DNA from: Trichobilharzia regenti | Taxonomy: Eukaryota; Platyhelminthes; Trematoda; Strigeidida; Schistosomatidae | Length of the DNA: 64,000 nucleotides | Reading direction: 5' to 3' | NCBI GenBank assembly: GCA_944472135.2 | Contig: OX235270.1 | Span: 122,837,842-122,901,841 of the forward strand | Shown here: positions 20,950 to 32,164 of the stretch, piece after piece | Layout of the letters: the number at the start of each line of letters is the position of its first letter | Position numbering within the stretch: position 1 is the first letter of the stretch | The notes under the pieces: generated by a model | The model's input: the letters and a program-made list of their open reading frames with translations, nothing else | Database searches by the model: none | What the model was told of the DNA's origin: nothing | Position numbers and translations under genes: made by a program

Positions 20950-21510
20950 TCATTTCAACAATTATAATCGTACAACTTCGAAACGTTCATTATATAGTTT
21001 TCTTTGTCCTCTCGTATTTCTCGTAGGAGTAGTAGATCTCTCCAGATATCTGGGACAGGTGTTGAATCATTCCTGTTACATGTATCTGCAGTTGATTCGA
21101 TAAACAAAGCTTCTATTATCAATCTCTACCTCCCTCCACCCAGTGACAATAGATTTTAAAACTGTCATCTTATCCCACCCTATTGTATGGTTGTGTGTAA
21201 TTGCATGTAATGCTACCTAAGGTTGAACTATTCTCCAGATTTCTTATCTTATTCGGGTCGACTAATCTCGAATTTAGGTAAGTTTTTGTGCTCCGCTAGT
21301 CTAACTGTCCCTGTCCTAATACTTTGACCTATGTATTTGACTTGACAATCATTGCAGGCAGGGTATAAGATAAACTAAATGGTTTTATTTTAAAGGCTCC
21401 ACAGGATCCCTTAACTGACAAAGCTTTTTTCTAATTGAGGTTGTATGTTTGAATGCCACTCTTATTTCTGCATTGTTAGGAATTCTCTGTAAGGTTTCGG
21501 AAACAAATTA
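20950..21510 (-). pseudogene. PLE GIY-YIG endonuclease remnant
   Basis: On the - strand, in several frames, it reads 'ILYPACNDCQVKYIGQSIRT' and 'GTVRLAEHKNLPKFE' (about 21370-21270), then 'HYMQLHTTIQ' and 'LIIEALFIESTADTCNRNDS' (about 21200-21060). YIGQ..R with the preceding C..C pair and the EH motif match the PLE GIY-YIG nuclease. Many stops and frameshifts. No RT seen. Clearly older than the 5145 and 13207 copies. Confidence 0.7.
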
Positions 21511-21639
21511 ATATTGAATGAAATAAACAGACATACGAAAATAATACTAACTAGTGTTTTTAATTTTACGAAGTACACGAAAAGGGTTTCCAACAGGTTT
21601 CAGACATTCATCAGCAGCTGTACCCTTCTCTGGCTGCAT

Positions 21640-21970
21640 GCTAAAGATCAAACGGTCAGCCAGCCAGAAAGAATAAGCAACATGAAACTCTGGCCAGGAA
21701 CAAACCAACCAAGAGCCACTCGCTTAACCAATATATGGGGAAAAAAAGATGGATTGGGCATATACTGATGAGGCCATCGAACGATATCGCTCGCAATGTG
21801 GTCCATTCCTCGAGTGGGATCAGAATGGGAAGTGACGGATGGGTCGTCAGTTCGAGAGTGACATAGAGGAGATCGTGTGGTGAGGAGGTGGAGATGAGAG
21901 ACTAGCGGTAATCGTGGATTCAGCTGAATGAAAATAGATATAGGCAGATTTTGATTGGCTTTTGGTTAGC
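21640..21970 (+). mobile_element. RTE-like LINE 3' fragment (second subfamily)
   Basis: Contains ATCAAACGGTCAGCCAGCCA, TCCTCGAGTGGGATCAGAAT and GGGTCGTCAGTTCGAGAGTG, the DNA counterpart of the RTE C-terminal tail. The sequence is closer to 28970-29280 (-) than to the SR2-like copies at 34105 and 62700. No ORF. Confidence 0.6.
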
Positions 21971-23198
21971 TGGCTTCCCATTGGTCTAAAATATAAGTTA
22001 AAGCGGTAATCCTTTTATTTTGACACGGAAATTTACAGTCAGTATGATTTAGGGCTTACCTTACCATAATATAATAGCGTGTTAATTTTTTTGGTATGAG
22101 TGTAGTGTGATAGTCACACGTTACTTGGATGCATTGGTGGTGTTTAAAGTACATTTAGATGTATGAGAATGTCTAGTAACTGAATATAAATCAACAATAA
22201 TTTCGATGCATTTATTTAATCCAAAATAGGATGTATGCATTTTTGATTACTAGGCGAATAAAATTTAACTACAATTCCCAAAATTTCAATGTATCCTTAA
22301 TTAGTACATATAGATAAATGTATGTATTAACTAATCTACTTTTTTAAGTCGTCAATTCAATGACCTTTGGGATTTGTGCATACTAGGTCAGCATAAATCA
22401 AGTAAATTTCCCTTCAAACGGCTGAGAGAGACAGTTTAAAGCATACTTTGATTGATTATTTCGTGATGAAAGCAATTTGGAGTCAGTTATAAATTACACC
22501 GATCTGTGTCTTATTCATACGTTTTTCAGCTGAGGATTTCCGGTTCATAGCATATCCTGAATAACGGTGATTAATACGATTTATCACTTAGACATCAGCA
22601 CCACCAAGCTTAAAAGAATTCTAAATTTATTCTAACTTATTCCTCGATAATGCTTTTTTATGGTAACTGAAGAACACATTTACCCACTGTGTTCTGAAAT
22701 GACACAGGTCGTGCTTAAAAAGACAGCTGCGTGCTGAATCAAAACATTCCGCTCTGGAGTAACGCTAGTCTATGCTTAATATGTCCTGTGAGGGCTGGAA
22801 CAATGTTGATAAGCAAACCCAGTAGGTTCGATTTAGTGCCACTGATGCTGAAAAATCAGCGCGCAGTTTCACTGTCAAACAATGGCAAAACAGTAAGGGA
22901 GTTTAATGTTACTATTATTAGCATAGTCTATGTTACTATATTAGCATAGTATACGTTAATTAGCTTAATGATTGCAGGTTTACAATAATCTTTGACTACC
23001 AACATAATAACTGTGAACTTCAGGCTAAAAATAAGCTAAATAGTAGCACCCAGTGACAAAAACAGACCTATACACTGCAAAATGAGCAAAACATCCAAAA
23101 AAACCTTTAAAATTCAATGGAAAACGAATTCACGAAAACATATAACTAGCCGATGCAGGAACTCATCATGACCTAGAAACTGGCTGTAGCCTCTTTCC
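21971..23198. other. Spacer, no gene seen
   Basis: AT-rich. Nothing recognised; the 72-codon frame at 22731 has no domain I know. Confidence 0.4.
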
Positions 23199-23300
23199 AG
23201 CTGAAAGGGTGGCGGAAAATAGAAGAAAGTAGAGATGTGTTGTTGAAGCTCTATGTTCCACTTTGAACCCAAGGGAATAGCAATAATAAATACATGAAAA
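23199..23300 (+). mobile_element. RTE-like 3' terminus (second subfamily)
   Basis: The extreme 3' end: 'AENRRKWR'-type codons, then GAAGCTCTATGTTCCACTTT and GAACCCAAGGGAATAGCAAT with an ATA-rich tail. It matches the start of the - strand copy at 28970. Confidence 0.6.
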
Positions 23301-23584
23301 GTGAGAAAGGAAAGTGATTGAAAATAATATCAACAAAAATTTCGTGGACAGTAGTCACTGATAAACGAGCTGAGTAGTGATTTCTCTTTCTTCATGGATG
23401 CATATTTTTTATATACGATTATAAAAGTAATTGGAGAATAATCTGAGATATTTGGTGAATAACACCGACAGCTGCCTTTATTCTGCTTCATTCGATAATT
23501 GTCTTAATTCAGAAGATACGTTCACCTACACTTCTCTGAATTCAGTCGTACTTGTGATTGTGACTGAGTGTAAAACTCAGTCAG
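23301..23584. other. Short spacer
   Basis: No feature recognised. Confidence 0.3.
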
Positions 23585-24640
23585 CTCGTCACAACATTAG
23601 TGGATAAGCATCTGAATACATGTGAGAAATGGTCTAAAACCATACTCTCTGACTGCCAACACCCCCTCTATTCCCAACTCTCTCCTTGCATCTCATCAGG
23701 TAGAACCAGAAATCAGTACAAAATAATATATGCTCGCACAACCAAGTATAGGAACTCAACGATACCATATTTGGCCCGTGTTCTAAGTGACAGAGACAAT
23801 GTTAAGCGTGAAACCCATGACTTGCTTTGTTGTTAATAACATAATTTTGGCCCTTGTTATTTCCCCCTTACACTCTCTTATTTGTACTCTATAGTGAACA
23901 ACCTTCTTAAACATACTTAGCTGCTTAAAATTATTATCATTGGCTTACATTTTTATTCTTTATTCTATTCCTTCTTTATACATCTACTGGGTCCGACTAT
24001 ATTATCACCATGATTATTAAAAAATTGTCCCGTCATTAACCATCAGGTAACATTAGTTTTGTGGTTGTTCTTTGTTCGGCACTATTTAACTCACAATCTT
24101 GTTTGTTATTGCCACTATCACCATCTTAAAAAATTTTTTGTATTATGCATGATTCCTCACACTACCACTACAAACAACCGCATTAGTGCTGACAATAAAA
24201 AAAAAACCTGAAATGTTTATCTTATGATTGCTTAGTGTTGTTCAATCAAATTAACTGATCATCTTGGCTATAAACATTTTTTTTTAATAACATCTCATAA
24301 TTTCCCGTATGATTATAGCTGTTACTGTTCACCACGCATACTCATATCGTAGCTTCCACTAACCAATACTGAAATATTTTTTCATTATTTGTGTTTATCT
24401 TCCTTTTTACTTGGTATTTTTATTGCATTTTTTTGTTATTTCTGTGTTTCTTTTTTGGTTTTTTGTTGTTATTGTTTTTTTTTTTGAGAAATATTTTTTT
24501 TTAATAATACTCCTTTTAAATGTACGATGAAATTAGATGCAATATTGTAGATATGTGCTGAAAATTCCACACTGTACCACAAGTACTGTTTCTGGAATAA
24601 AAGCGAAATTGTTATTGTTATTGTTATTGATTCTTTATTG
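23585..24640 (+). mobile_element. CR1/Jockey-like LINE, 3' end only
   Basis: The frame 23600-23836 encodes 'HPLYSQLSPCISSGRTRNQY' and 'YARTTKYRNSTIPYLARVL', the same ORF2 C-terminus as the copies at 36814-38682 (-) and 39755-40123 (+). A long AT-rich 3' UTR follows, ending in GCTGAAAATTCCACACTGTA, then TGGAATAAAAGCGAAATT and a (TTATTG)n tail at about 24613-24640. Heavily 5'-truncated. Confidence 0.82.
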
Positions 24641-24689
24641 TACATTTTAAGTAATTAACTGTGAACATTTTTATGAAAGTACATTTTTC

Positions 24690-25580
24690 TTAGTAGAATA
24701 TGATGGCTGACTGACTGGTTTCAACAAAGAACTTTGCGCGCATGTGCAGAATTTCGAGTCACCACACTTCACTGGCACACAAAGCCAGAGAAGAAGAAGA
24801 AGAAGATGGTAAAAAGAAACGCAAAATAGAGACAGTAGACAGAGATATGAGGCAAAAAGAATAGTAATAAAGAAGAACAATATAGTTTTATTGGGTATTA
24901 TAAGTCACAAGCAATAGATGTATCTGCGCCAGCCATTGAGAACGACTTTGAACCATATCATCAATTGTCTCTAGCCATTGGTTTTCAACGTCTCGAGGAT
25001 CCCAACCTATCAGGGAAACTGCACTACCCTACGCGACTGCTTGGCTTAAACTAACTGTTGTGGATTTCATTGATTGATGAAGCCATGTTTTGGTTTGACC
25101 ACCACTGGCTCCTTTCCAACCTAACCCTATCTCAGCTAACATTGCCCGTCACTCGATGAAGGCGACGGCTAGGCATACGTAACACATATTCTAACCATCC
25201 CAGTCAATTTAACTTTACATTCTCGTCTACTGATTTCCCCTCCTTACCTAGCACTCGATTGATGCCTCACCTCAATATTGCTCACCCTATTTTATACCAC
25301 TTCATACAGGAGATAGAACGCAGGGACCTATGATCAAAGACAGCTAGCCAGGCTTTTCATGTCTTCCACTCTCAATGGTCAGGCCTCACAGCCATAAAGG
25401 AGGAGGGAGCGGACTGATGAACAGTACACACGCTCTTTGATCGATAGCCAGTGGGATATCACTTCTAATCCAGAGACGGCGTAAACTGACATTTTGGAAA
25501 CTAGCCTTCACTATCCGTGCTGAGATTTCGTCAGCGATCAACCCATTGCCACCGGCTGATGCAAATTCCCAAATATGCTG
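24690..25580 (-). mobile_element. LINE 3' end (family A)
   Basis: Same family as 2080-2960 and 11370-12375. On the - strand from about 25580 it runs through the LYGCEAWPL-, LRWLGHVLRM- and GWKGASGGQTKTW-type blocks, then the AQNRSQW-type stretch near 24940, and ends near 24690. Broken frames throughout. No target duplication was identified. Confidence 0.7.
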
Positions 25581-25985
25581 AAGTAGGCAGTCTAATTCGA
25601 AGCTTCCATTGTCTTTGTAGATGACATCTTTTTGAAGTTATTACTAAAGATGTTATCTAAAAGGCGTTGAAAGACTGGCAGTTGACCGACTGTCATATAA
25701 CTGTAAGAAGGAGAAAATACTAGAAAGTGGGGCAATACATATTATCAGAGTTTAGTTGTGTATTTCCCGTTGATAATATAAAAATTTCAAGTTTCATTTC
25801 TATTCATTTTTTAAAATTTTATCTTCTAAATCGAATTAGTACTTTAAATGACCCAATCATTTGTCAAATCAAGTCTTTCATGTAATAATATGGACATGAA
25901 CTCTTAGTGTAGTGTATTTACGAGTGCGAAATGTGTTCTCCTCGATTTTCAGATCTAGACAAAATCAATGCCCGATATCAGTTAA
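25581..25985. other. Spacer, no gene seen
   Basis: AT-rich sequence without recognisable features. Confidence 0.35.
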
Positions 25986-26087
25986 ATATAAATTTTGCAA
26001 ATGATCAGAATCATCTAAATAAAAATAAAAAAAATCGAGCAAAGAATATCGGTTTCGATAATTTCCTCTTCTGGCTCTACAATTATA

Positions 26088-26124
<37 letters not shown>

Positions 26125-26560
26125 GTATATGTTTATACACATAAAATATTCTAGAATAGTCGTCATTAACAATATTGGTGTTTTTAAATACTATCGATTT
26201 GTTAAGTAAGATAAATGGAGTTACACATGCATAAATTGTAATAAGCATAAAATAAATTAAAGGAAAATTCCACAACAAATGGAATATGATTAAAACCTTG
26301 TTGGCCAAGCTAAAGACAGTGACTGAACCAGCTTCTTTTGGATATATAAGTTAGGTTTTTTAACGTGGATCCCAACGGCTTCAGTAATATGCATTAGATG
26401 AACTCTTAAAGTGAATGAAGTTAAGATTATTTGGTATGCGATAGGTGACTTTGAAAGTGTCGTTGGCTTTATACTGAACGTGCTTTGACTAAGATTATTA
26501 AGATGGCTCGTCATGTGCGCTTGTTTGTTTAGTTTATCCTTCTTTTGAATGTTATCCTAA
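25986..26560 (-). mobile_element. PLE 3' fragment with C-terminal peptide and terminal motif
   Basis: On the - strand, 26390-26290 encodes 'HITEAVGIHVKKPNLYIQKK' and 'LVQSLSLAWPTRF', the PLE protein C-terminus also seen at 13735 and 8100. Downstream (in - orientation) is an (AT)n run at 26091-26122. Then comes GAGCCAGAAGAGGAAATTAT followed by CGAAACC (about 26080-26050), which resembles the terminal motif of the 7853-8250 copy. Frameshifts upstream hide the nuclease. Confidence 0.7.
26091..26122. repeat. (AT)n microsatellite
   Basis: A run of about 15 AT units. It explains the 'IYIYIYIY' reading frames seen on both strands. Confidence 0.95.
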
Positions 26561-27164
26561 GACTTTGTCAGATAACACTTTTGTATACTATAAAGCTGTT
26601 TCTTCAATAGTTGGCAATCTGACAGACATCATTTGTTGGTTTAAGGAGGATATTTAATATAATTTTACCAGTTTAGAAGTGTAGATAAAAACAAATTTTG
26701 TTTTTAGATATAATTGCTTCAAAGGAAATGCACAGTTATTGCAAGTTTTAGATGACTGAGAGTAATTGGTAATGGTAACTCAGTTTATCAAATCATATTG
26801 TACGTGCTAACATGTTCAACTTATGATGACAAAGTACTGAATGTGACCAAAAGGTTTAAAACTTGACAGTTGGAACAAAGCAATTATTAGTAGGAATAAA
26901 TTATATGACATTTGACGCTCTCTTCAGATGAATCATCATCAATAGTTTTATTTATTATCTGAAATTAAAATTTCAAATTTTTTAGTTTCTCGAAATATCT
27001 AATACCAATAAGTATTACTAAAAATGTGATAAGGGTATCTGCTGTGATTTCGCGAAAAGCGAAAGCAACATGAATAAAACGAAATGATTTCACGGACTAT
27101 GGAAACCTCCTTTACAAGAAATAACGACATGCATTAACAGTTGAAACAATGAAGTCTACTCTAC
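26561..27164. other. Spacer, no gene seen
   Basis: AT-rich, no recognisable element. Confidence 0.4.
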
Positions 27165-27300
27165 ACTAGTCAGTAACTAGTGTAGTGTGTGTGTGTGTCT
27201 AGTCCTCTCTTTGGCGCAGACTGAATTCTATCAATCAAGTTTGTAATGTGGCCACCATGCTAGATGGTTCGCCATCACGGTGCACTGTGAATGGTTGACT
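27165..27300 (-). mobile_element. Sm-alpha-like tail fragment
   Basis: Contains AGTAACTAGTGTAGTG, GTCTAGTCCTCTCTTTGG and AATGTGGCCACCATGCTAG. These match, in inverted orientation, the tail downstream of the hammerhead at 63590-63690 and the + strand reading at 1516-1560. It lies head-to-head with the unit that follows. Confidence 0.55.
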
Positions 27301-27409
27301 CGTAGAATATAGTCTGCACTAAAGATAGGACCAGACACACATGTTTCACTAGTTAGTGACTAGTGTCCGGGGTAAAAATATCCAATACAGTCCTACAGCA
27401 GGTCAATCG

Positions 27410-27590
27410 CGAGCCTGAATAGCTCAGTGATAGCGTCTATGACTGCAGTACTGGGTTCGAATCAGAAATGACATGAGTTCCTTCGAGGTTGCAGATACGC
27501 CTTGCTGATGAGTGCCAAATAGCACTAAACTTAGGTCCAAGGCCTCCTACCGATTGCCTCGAAACGTCTGATACCAACAGTTTTTCAGTA
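27410..27590 (+). mobile_element. Sm-alpha-like repeat with tRNA-like promoter and hammerhead
   Basis: The tRNA-like part (27412-27470) has an A-box-like TAGCTCAGTGATAGCG and a B box GGGTTCGAATC. The intervening AGTTCCTTCGAGGTTGCAGA and the hammerhead downstream (27499-27543) give the order known for schistosome Sm-alpha elements: Pol III promoter, then hammerhead. No ORF. Related copies lie at 1516 (-) and 63390 (+). Confidence 0.8.
27499..27543 (+). ncRNA. Minimal type I hammerhead ribozyme, nearly canonical
   Basis: All helices can be drawn. Stem I: GCCTTG (27499-27504) with CAAGGC (27538-27543), six pairs. Core CTGATGA 27505-27511. Stem II: GTGC (27512-27515) with GCAC (27522-27525), loop CAAATA. 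Then TAAA, where the conserved sequence is GAAA, so the invariant G12 is T. Stem III: AC (27529-27530) with GT (27535-27536) closed by TTAG. Cleavage triplet GTC ends at 27537. The very short stem III is typical of the minimal hammerheads in schistosome repeats. The G12 substitution should abolish or greatly slow cleavage. Confidence 0.85.
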
Positions 27591-28969
27591 AATACGTGAA
27601 AAGTGTCAGATGTAGTTTTAGATGATTCATTGCACGTGTATGTCCATTTCTCATAAGGAGTATTAATTTTAAGAAGCCAGTTACAACTCCACTGGAGAGA
27701 AATCAAAGCGGAGGTGCATCTGGCTCTATCTTGTTAGTGTACCATGTTTTTTCTCGCCTTAATTGCTTATTCTTCAAGGTGCATTCTCTTTTAGATCTAA
27801 GATTTTCCTATTATCGATAAACTCTGAAATGAAGGTATTCGCTGTGGGAAATGTTCCCATATACACAGGAGTAGAATATTCGTCCTAATTTTCATTTATA
27901 GGCAATTGGACAGAAGCGTCGAAAAGTCATAAACAATAAACAACTTGTTTTACGTCATCACTTCATATAACATCCCAATGTTTAATCTTATAAATGAAAA
28001 CAACGTTAAGCAGACTTTCCATTTTAATGTTTTTCATCAGTGTGGCATAAAGGCTTCTGGGAATCTATTTTGTGATTTATATCATGATATATTCAAATTA
28101 CTTAAACTCATTTTAGCCTGAATGCTTACTTCAAGTGATGTTTTCCTTCCCCTGGGATTACTGAATTCAAATTGTGACACTGAGTATACGCAGAAATTTT
28201 AATTACTTTCCTGTAGATATTTGTGATACAACTGGAGAAATGTATTCTCCTTTCATAACGTATGCATATATCATAAATCGGCATCGATCGATTTCTAAGA
28301 TATATCAAGACGATTTATTATTTGTAACACCTACACAACATTCAAACATTCATTGATTTCTCCAGCAGAGTTTAGACAATCCACTCAAGTATACTTAGGC
28401 TTAGTGAATTTCCTCGCTATTAATTCTAACTATGAAATAAATCATTTCTCAAAAACCTGTCCACCTACTAATGATTGGATAAAATCAGGTATAATTTAGT
28501 GTGTATTTCCTTTCTTATAGTCTACGGTTCAATGAAGCTTGAAATTGGTATTATCCGTGACCAGTCACATAAAGCGTAGACTGAGTAAGTAGTACAATAA
28601 AATGTGGGACTATTTATTTTTCACAGACGTAATTTCTTTCAATAGCAGATAATGCTCTTACTGTAGAGAAATCTGCTATTTAATACTAACCTTTACATTA
28701 TCTTTGTGTAAAGCAGTCAGTTTCTGACAACTATAAATTGGTTGACAGTGAAGCTAGTCAGAACAGTCGGGCTAAATGGCATACTCCTACTATTAATGGC
28801 TGAAGGTGAAATGAAAAACTGAATCGTGACAGGAATCTAACGAGAAACTTCTAGATTACTGGCCAGTAGTATATTTGTAGGTGAGTCACGAGAACCAGCT
28901 TCTAACTAGATTGTCAATTCACTACAGTTATTACTACTACTATAAATTAAATCCTAACTTAGAATTTAT
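27591..28969. other. Spacer, no gene seen
   Basis: Nothing recognised. ORFs at 28126 (-) and 28174 (+) overlap each other and have no known motifs. Confidence 0.4.
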
Positions 28970-29280
28970 TATTATTCCCTTGGGTTCAAAGTGGAACATA
29001 GAGCTTCAACAACACATCTCCACTTTCTTCTATTTTCTGCCTTCGTCTTCAGCTGAGTCCACGATTACCGGTAGTCTCTCATCTCCACCTCTTCACCACA
29101 CGATCTCTTCCATGTCACCCTAGCACCAACGACCCATTCGTTGCTTCCCATTCGGATTCGACTCTAGTTGTGGCCTTCCTTGAGCAAGCTGTCATTCGAC
29201 AGCCTCCTAAATGTATGCCCAATACATCCATCTCCATTCTCTCTGATATGTATCCACATGTATATTTATGTGTGTGTGTA
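28970..29280 (-). mobile_element. RTE-like LINE 3' end (second subfamily)
   Basis: It starts with an ATT-rich tail, then CCCTTGGGTTCAAAGTGGAA and CATAGAGCTTCAACA (complement of the 23250 terminus). CACCACACGATCTCTTCCAT and GACTCTAGTTGTGGCC follow, corresponding to the RTE ORF2 C-terminus on the - strand. Frames are broken. Confidence 0.65.
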
Positions 29281-29879
29281 TGTTGGTCTCTCATTCTGTT
29301 TGCTCTCTTAATCTGTGACTATTTCACTTCTATGAACTTGTCTCCTTTAATAATGTGTATTCTCCTTATATTATTTTATATATAATATGAGTGTTTGTTG
29401 ACAGTCCGTTGCTTAGTGACATATATCCATATATGGTTGTTGTTGACATGTCTGCTATATTCGCTATGTATAATTGGATCGACACTCCATTATAATTAGC
29501 CATTCATGTTAAGACTGTCTAATGATTTTTCCCACGCTTGTCTGAATTATTTATATATATTCGCATTCACAAATTGTGTGAACTACTTTACTTTACAACT
29601 ACTTTACTTACTTACCACTTTGGTGTGAGACCATTTATTTTCGTCTCCTTGTGTTTGGACAATAGAAGTATCATCGCAAACCTAGTGGTCTTCTGATTTC
29701 CGCCTTCTCGCGTCAGGACTATTAATTTCTCGACCAGTCCATAACAATAATTCAGCGACGAGTACATAACAATTTGGCGACGGGGAAAACTAGTACATAA
29801 CACTCTCCCACTTATTTGTTGAGCGATCGGCTCTCGCATGTTGGTTTGTTCCCATCCAGAGTTTCATATTGCCAATTCT
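29281..29879. other. Spacer, no gene seen
   Basis: AT-rich; no element recognised. Confidence 0.35.
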
Positions 29880-31200
29880 TTCCAGCTAGTTGGTCATCTG
29901 ATCTTCAGTATGTAGTCAGCCAGCGAAGGGTACAGCTGCTGGTGAAAGTCTGCAATGGCCTGTGGAAAACCTTTTCGTGACACGCATTGCAAGTTTGTGA
30001 CCCATATAGAAGAACTGACCGACCACACATTTGTGTTGAAAATACTTATCTTGCTGTTCACGTTGCGGAGTGCAGAAGATTTCCAAACTGGTTTCAGGTT
30101 GATGAAGGCGTATCTTGCCTTTTCGACTCTAACTGGCTTTGACATCTTCATCCGCTCCGCTGGCCTGTGATTGAAGCAATGCTTCCTAGATAAGTGAAGG
30201 AGGTAACCTCTGTTAAATCCCTCCTTTTGTTGGTAATTGGTGCTGGTTGTTGTTATCGTTGCTGTTGGTGGGTTGGTTATCTTCATCGCCTCCGTATTTT
30301 ATATGTTCACCTACAGTCCTCATTCATTTCTCCGAGCCAGAGCCTCTCGACCCGTGATGAGATCTCTTACTGTATTATCTGCTCCCAATTCGGTTGGCAT
30401 TCGTATCGCTCATAAGGATTTTATGTCGCCATTCAGGATATTGTCCATTACTGTTTGTAGTTGTCTATAGAATTCTTCCTTCTTGTTTTTTTCCGCGTTG
30501 TTTGTAGCACTGTGTGTAGCACTGGATAACTGTAACCTTAGATATTATAGAGAAGATTTGTAGCTCAGGTGGATGATTTTGATGTGGTTTTGTTCTCTGA
30601 GCTGGATGGTTAGTTTGCGAAGCTTTCATCACCTTACTGGGTGACATCTTCAGCGCATACTTCAGACTTCAAATTGAAGTATGCGCTGAAGATGTCACCC
30701 AGTAAGGTGATGAAAGCTTCGCAAACTAACCATCCAGCTCAGAGAACAAAACCACATCAAAAACTGTAACCTTCCTTCCTTCCTTCCTTTTGAGTTGAAT
30801 CTTGCTGTCATGATCCTGGATGAAATTGGTTCCCACTGCATTAGGGCTTTGGCTGCCACTGGTGACATCATGATAACCATCCACTGCCCTAGTGTGCTCG
30901 TGGTTGTCGTCTGTGTGACCGGAGTAGATCTCTGACTCACCAGTTTACTATGTTGATAGTTCACATCCATTCCATCTGCTTTCGCGGATACCGAATACTT
31001 CCAAGGCATATCTTTGCATCTATTTGGCTACCTGAGCAGCCTTCCCAGTCTCGTACATCGTACGGACATTCCATGTACCCATTCTTACTTTTTCTTACAT
31101 CGACAGAAGACACATCGGCTGGCTGACTGGCTTCCAGCAGGCTAGCTTTCACCAGCCCACTGTGTCATTTCGCCTTTCCGATTCGAGCGAAGAATAAGAT
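29880..31200 (-). mobile_element. RTE-like LINE (second subfamily) with large internal deletion and nested foldback
   Basis: - strand order: 31090-30780 encodes in two frames an endonuclease N-terminal part (a 'NVRTMYETGKAAQVAK'-type start, 'EVFGIRESRWNG' and a 'MMS..AAKALMQWEPISSRI' stretch). After the nested foldback comes 30290-29890 with 'GFNRGYLLHLSRKHC', 'KARYAFINLKPVWKSSALRN' and 'IWVTNLQCVSRKGF', the region after the RT. The RT itself is missing, so the copy has lost about the middle of ORF2. The 30540-30761 insertion disrupts it further. Confidence 0.7.
30528..30773. mobile_element. Perfect 88-bp foldback (PLE-type) with 12-bp target duplication
   Basis: AACTGTAACCTT occurs at 30528-30539 and again at 30762-30773, flanking a 222-bp insertion. 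Within it, 30577-30664 and 30675-30762 are exact inverted copies (88 of 88 by my reading) separated by a 10-nt loop GACTTCAAAT. Each arm includes GCTGAAGATGTCACCCAGTA then AGGTGATGAAAGCTTCGC, which has the form of PLE terminal repeats. No coding sequence. The left side has an extra 37 bp (30540-30576) continuing the element beyond the pairing arm. Confidence 0.82.
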
Positions 31201-31560
31201 TTTTATTTTTTGGAGTTTTTGTATTTTTAATGTATTTTCTGTGCGTTGAAGTTTCTCTAGCAGATTAATAGATTTAGTGGTGTGGGGTTGCCAGCTCCAC
31301 GCCCGATCCTCCCTTTCTACCCAGGCTTGGGACTGGCTTGAAAACTATCAAGCTGGTTAACTAGGCGAGGTTTAATTTAGTATTATTGTTTATTATTTTA
31401 TTCCTTTACATTCCCAGTAGAACACAGGGCTCCAAACTAGAGTTTTGAATTTTCGATAGCAGAGTTTTATTTTTACGGGTCGGGGCTCCTTGCCTTACCC
31501 CAATCTTCTCTTTTCCTAGACTTACTACGGGTTTAGCGAGGTCGAGGAGGCCTAATGTAG
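31201..31560 (-). mobile_element. LINE/SINE tail sequence with RTE-type terminus
   Basis: On the - strand 31430-31390 reads GGAGCCCTGTGTTCTACTGG then GAATGTAAAGGAATAAAATA, the RTE/SINE-C type 3' end. The part 31250-31350 includes a GGCTTGGGACTGGC-type block with GCAACCCCA in the complement, similar to SINE-C and RTE 3' UTRs. I could not tell whether this is one element or two. Confidence 0.45.
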
Positions 31561-32164
31561 CGTAGTTGGACATCTTGAAATCAAAGAAAAACTTCTTATT
31601 ACCCAGTCAAATAACTGCAATTTAAATTCACAATGAATACACATTTAATTTTGAAAAGTACAAATGATGGTAAAAGTACTGAAATACTTTATTTTTCCAA
31701 GTTAACCCTGACTCCATAACATATGGTAGTATAAACTGTAGGTGTGTTCAGAAGAAGAAGTATTAGTAAGGTAGTCTTGAAACTTGAACAATATGTTCAA
31801 ATAAGCTTGCCACATGTCCTGGTCATAATTACATCTTTACTGTGAGTAAATATACAAAAGTCGGCATACCATATACATAACACTTGTTTACTTACCTACA
31901 CCTAAATAAAAATAAAATCTTATCTATTACTTTTAAAAATACGCAGAAACAATCAGTGACGAGATATGTTGACTTTTTATCCAGCACATAACATCATGAT
32001 CTGTTCTTCAAATTCTAATTTGCAATACAATGCCAACGCCATTCATTTCCTTTAGGTAGTATCTGCCCACACAACTAAAGTAAGTGGTCCATGTGTTACA
32101 GCGTCTCATTACGAATCACCCGACTACATCGTAAAATTAACCACCACCGAGAAATCTATGAAAA
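31561..32164. other. Spacer, no gene seen
   Basis: AT-rich, no recognisable element. Confidence 0.35.

Noticed and set aside
25931..26308. Membrane-protein-like ORFs with IYIYIY runs
   Set aside because: Translation of an (AT)n microsatellite on both strands.
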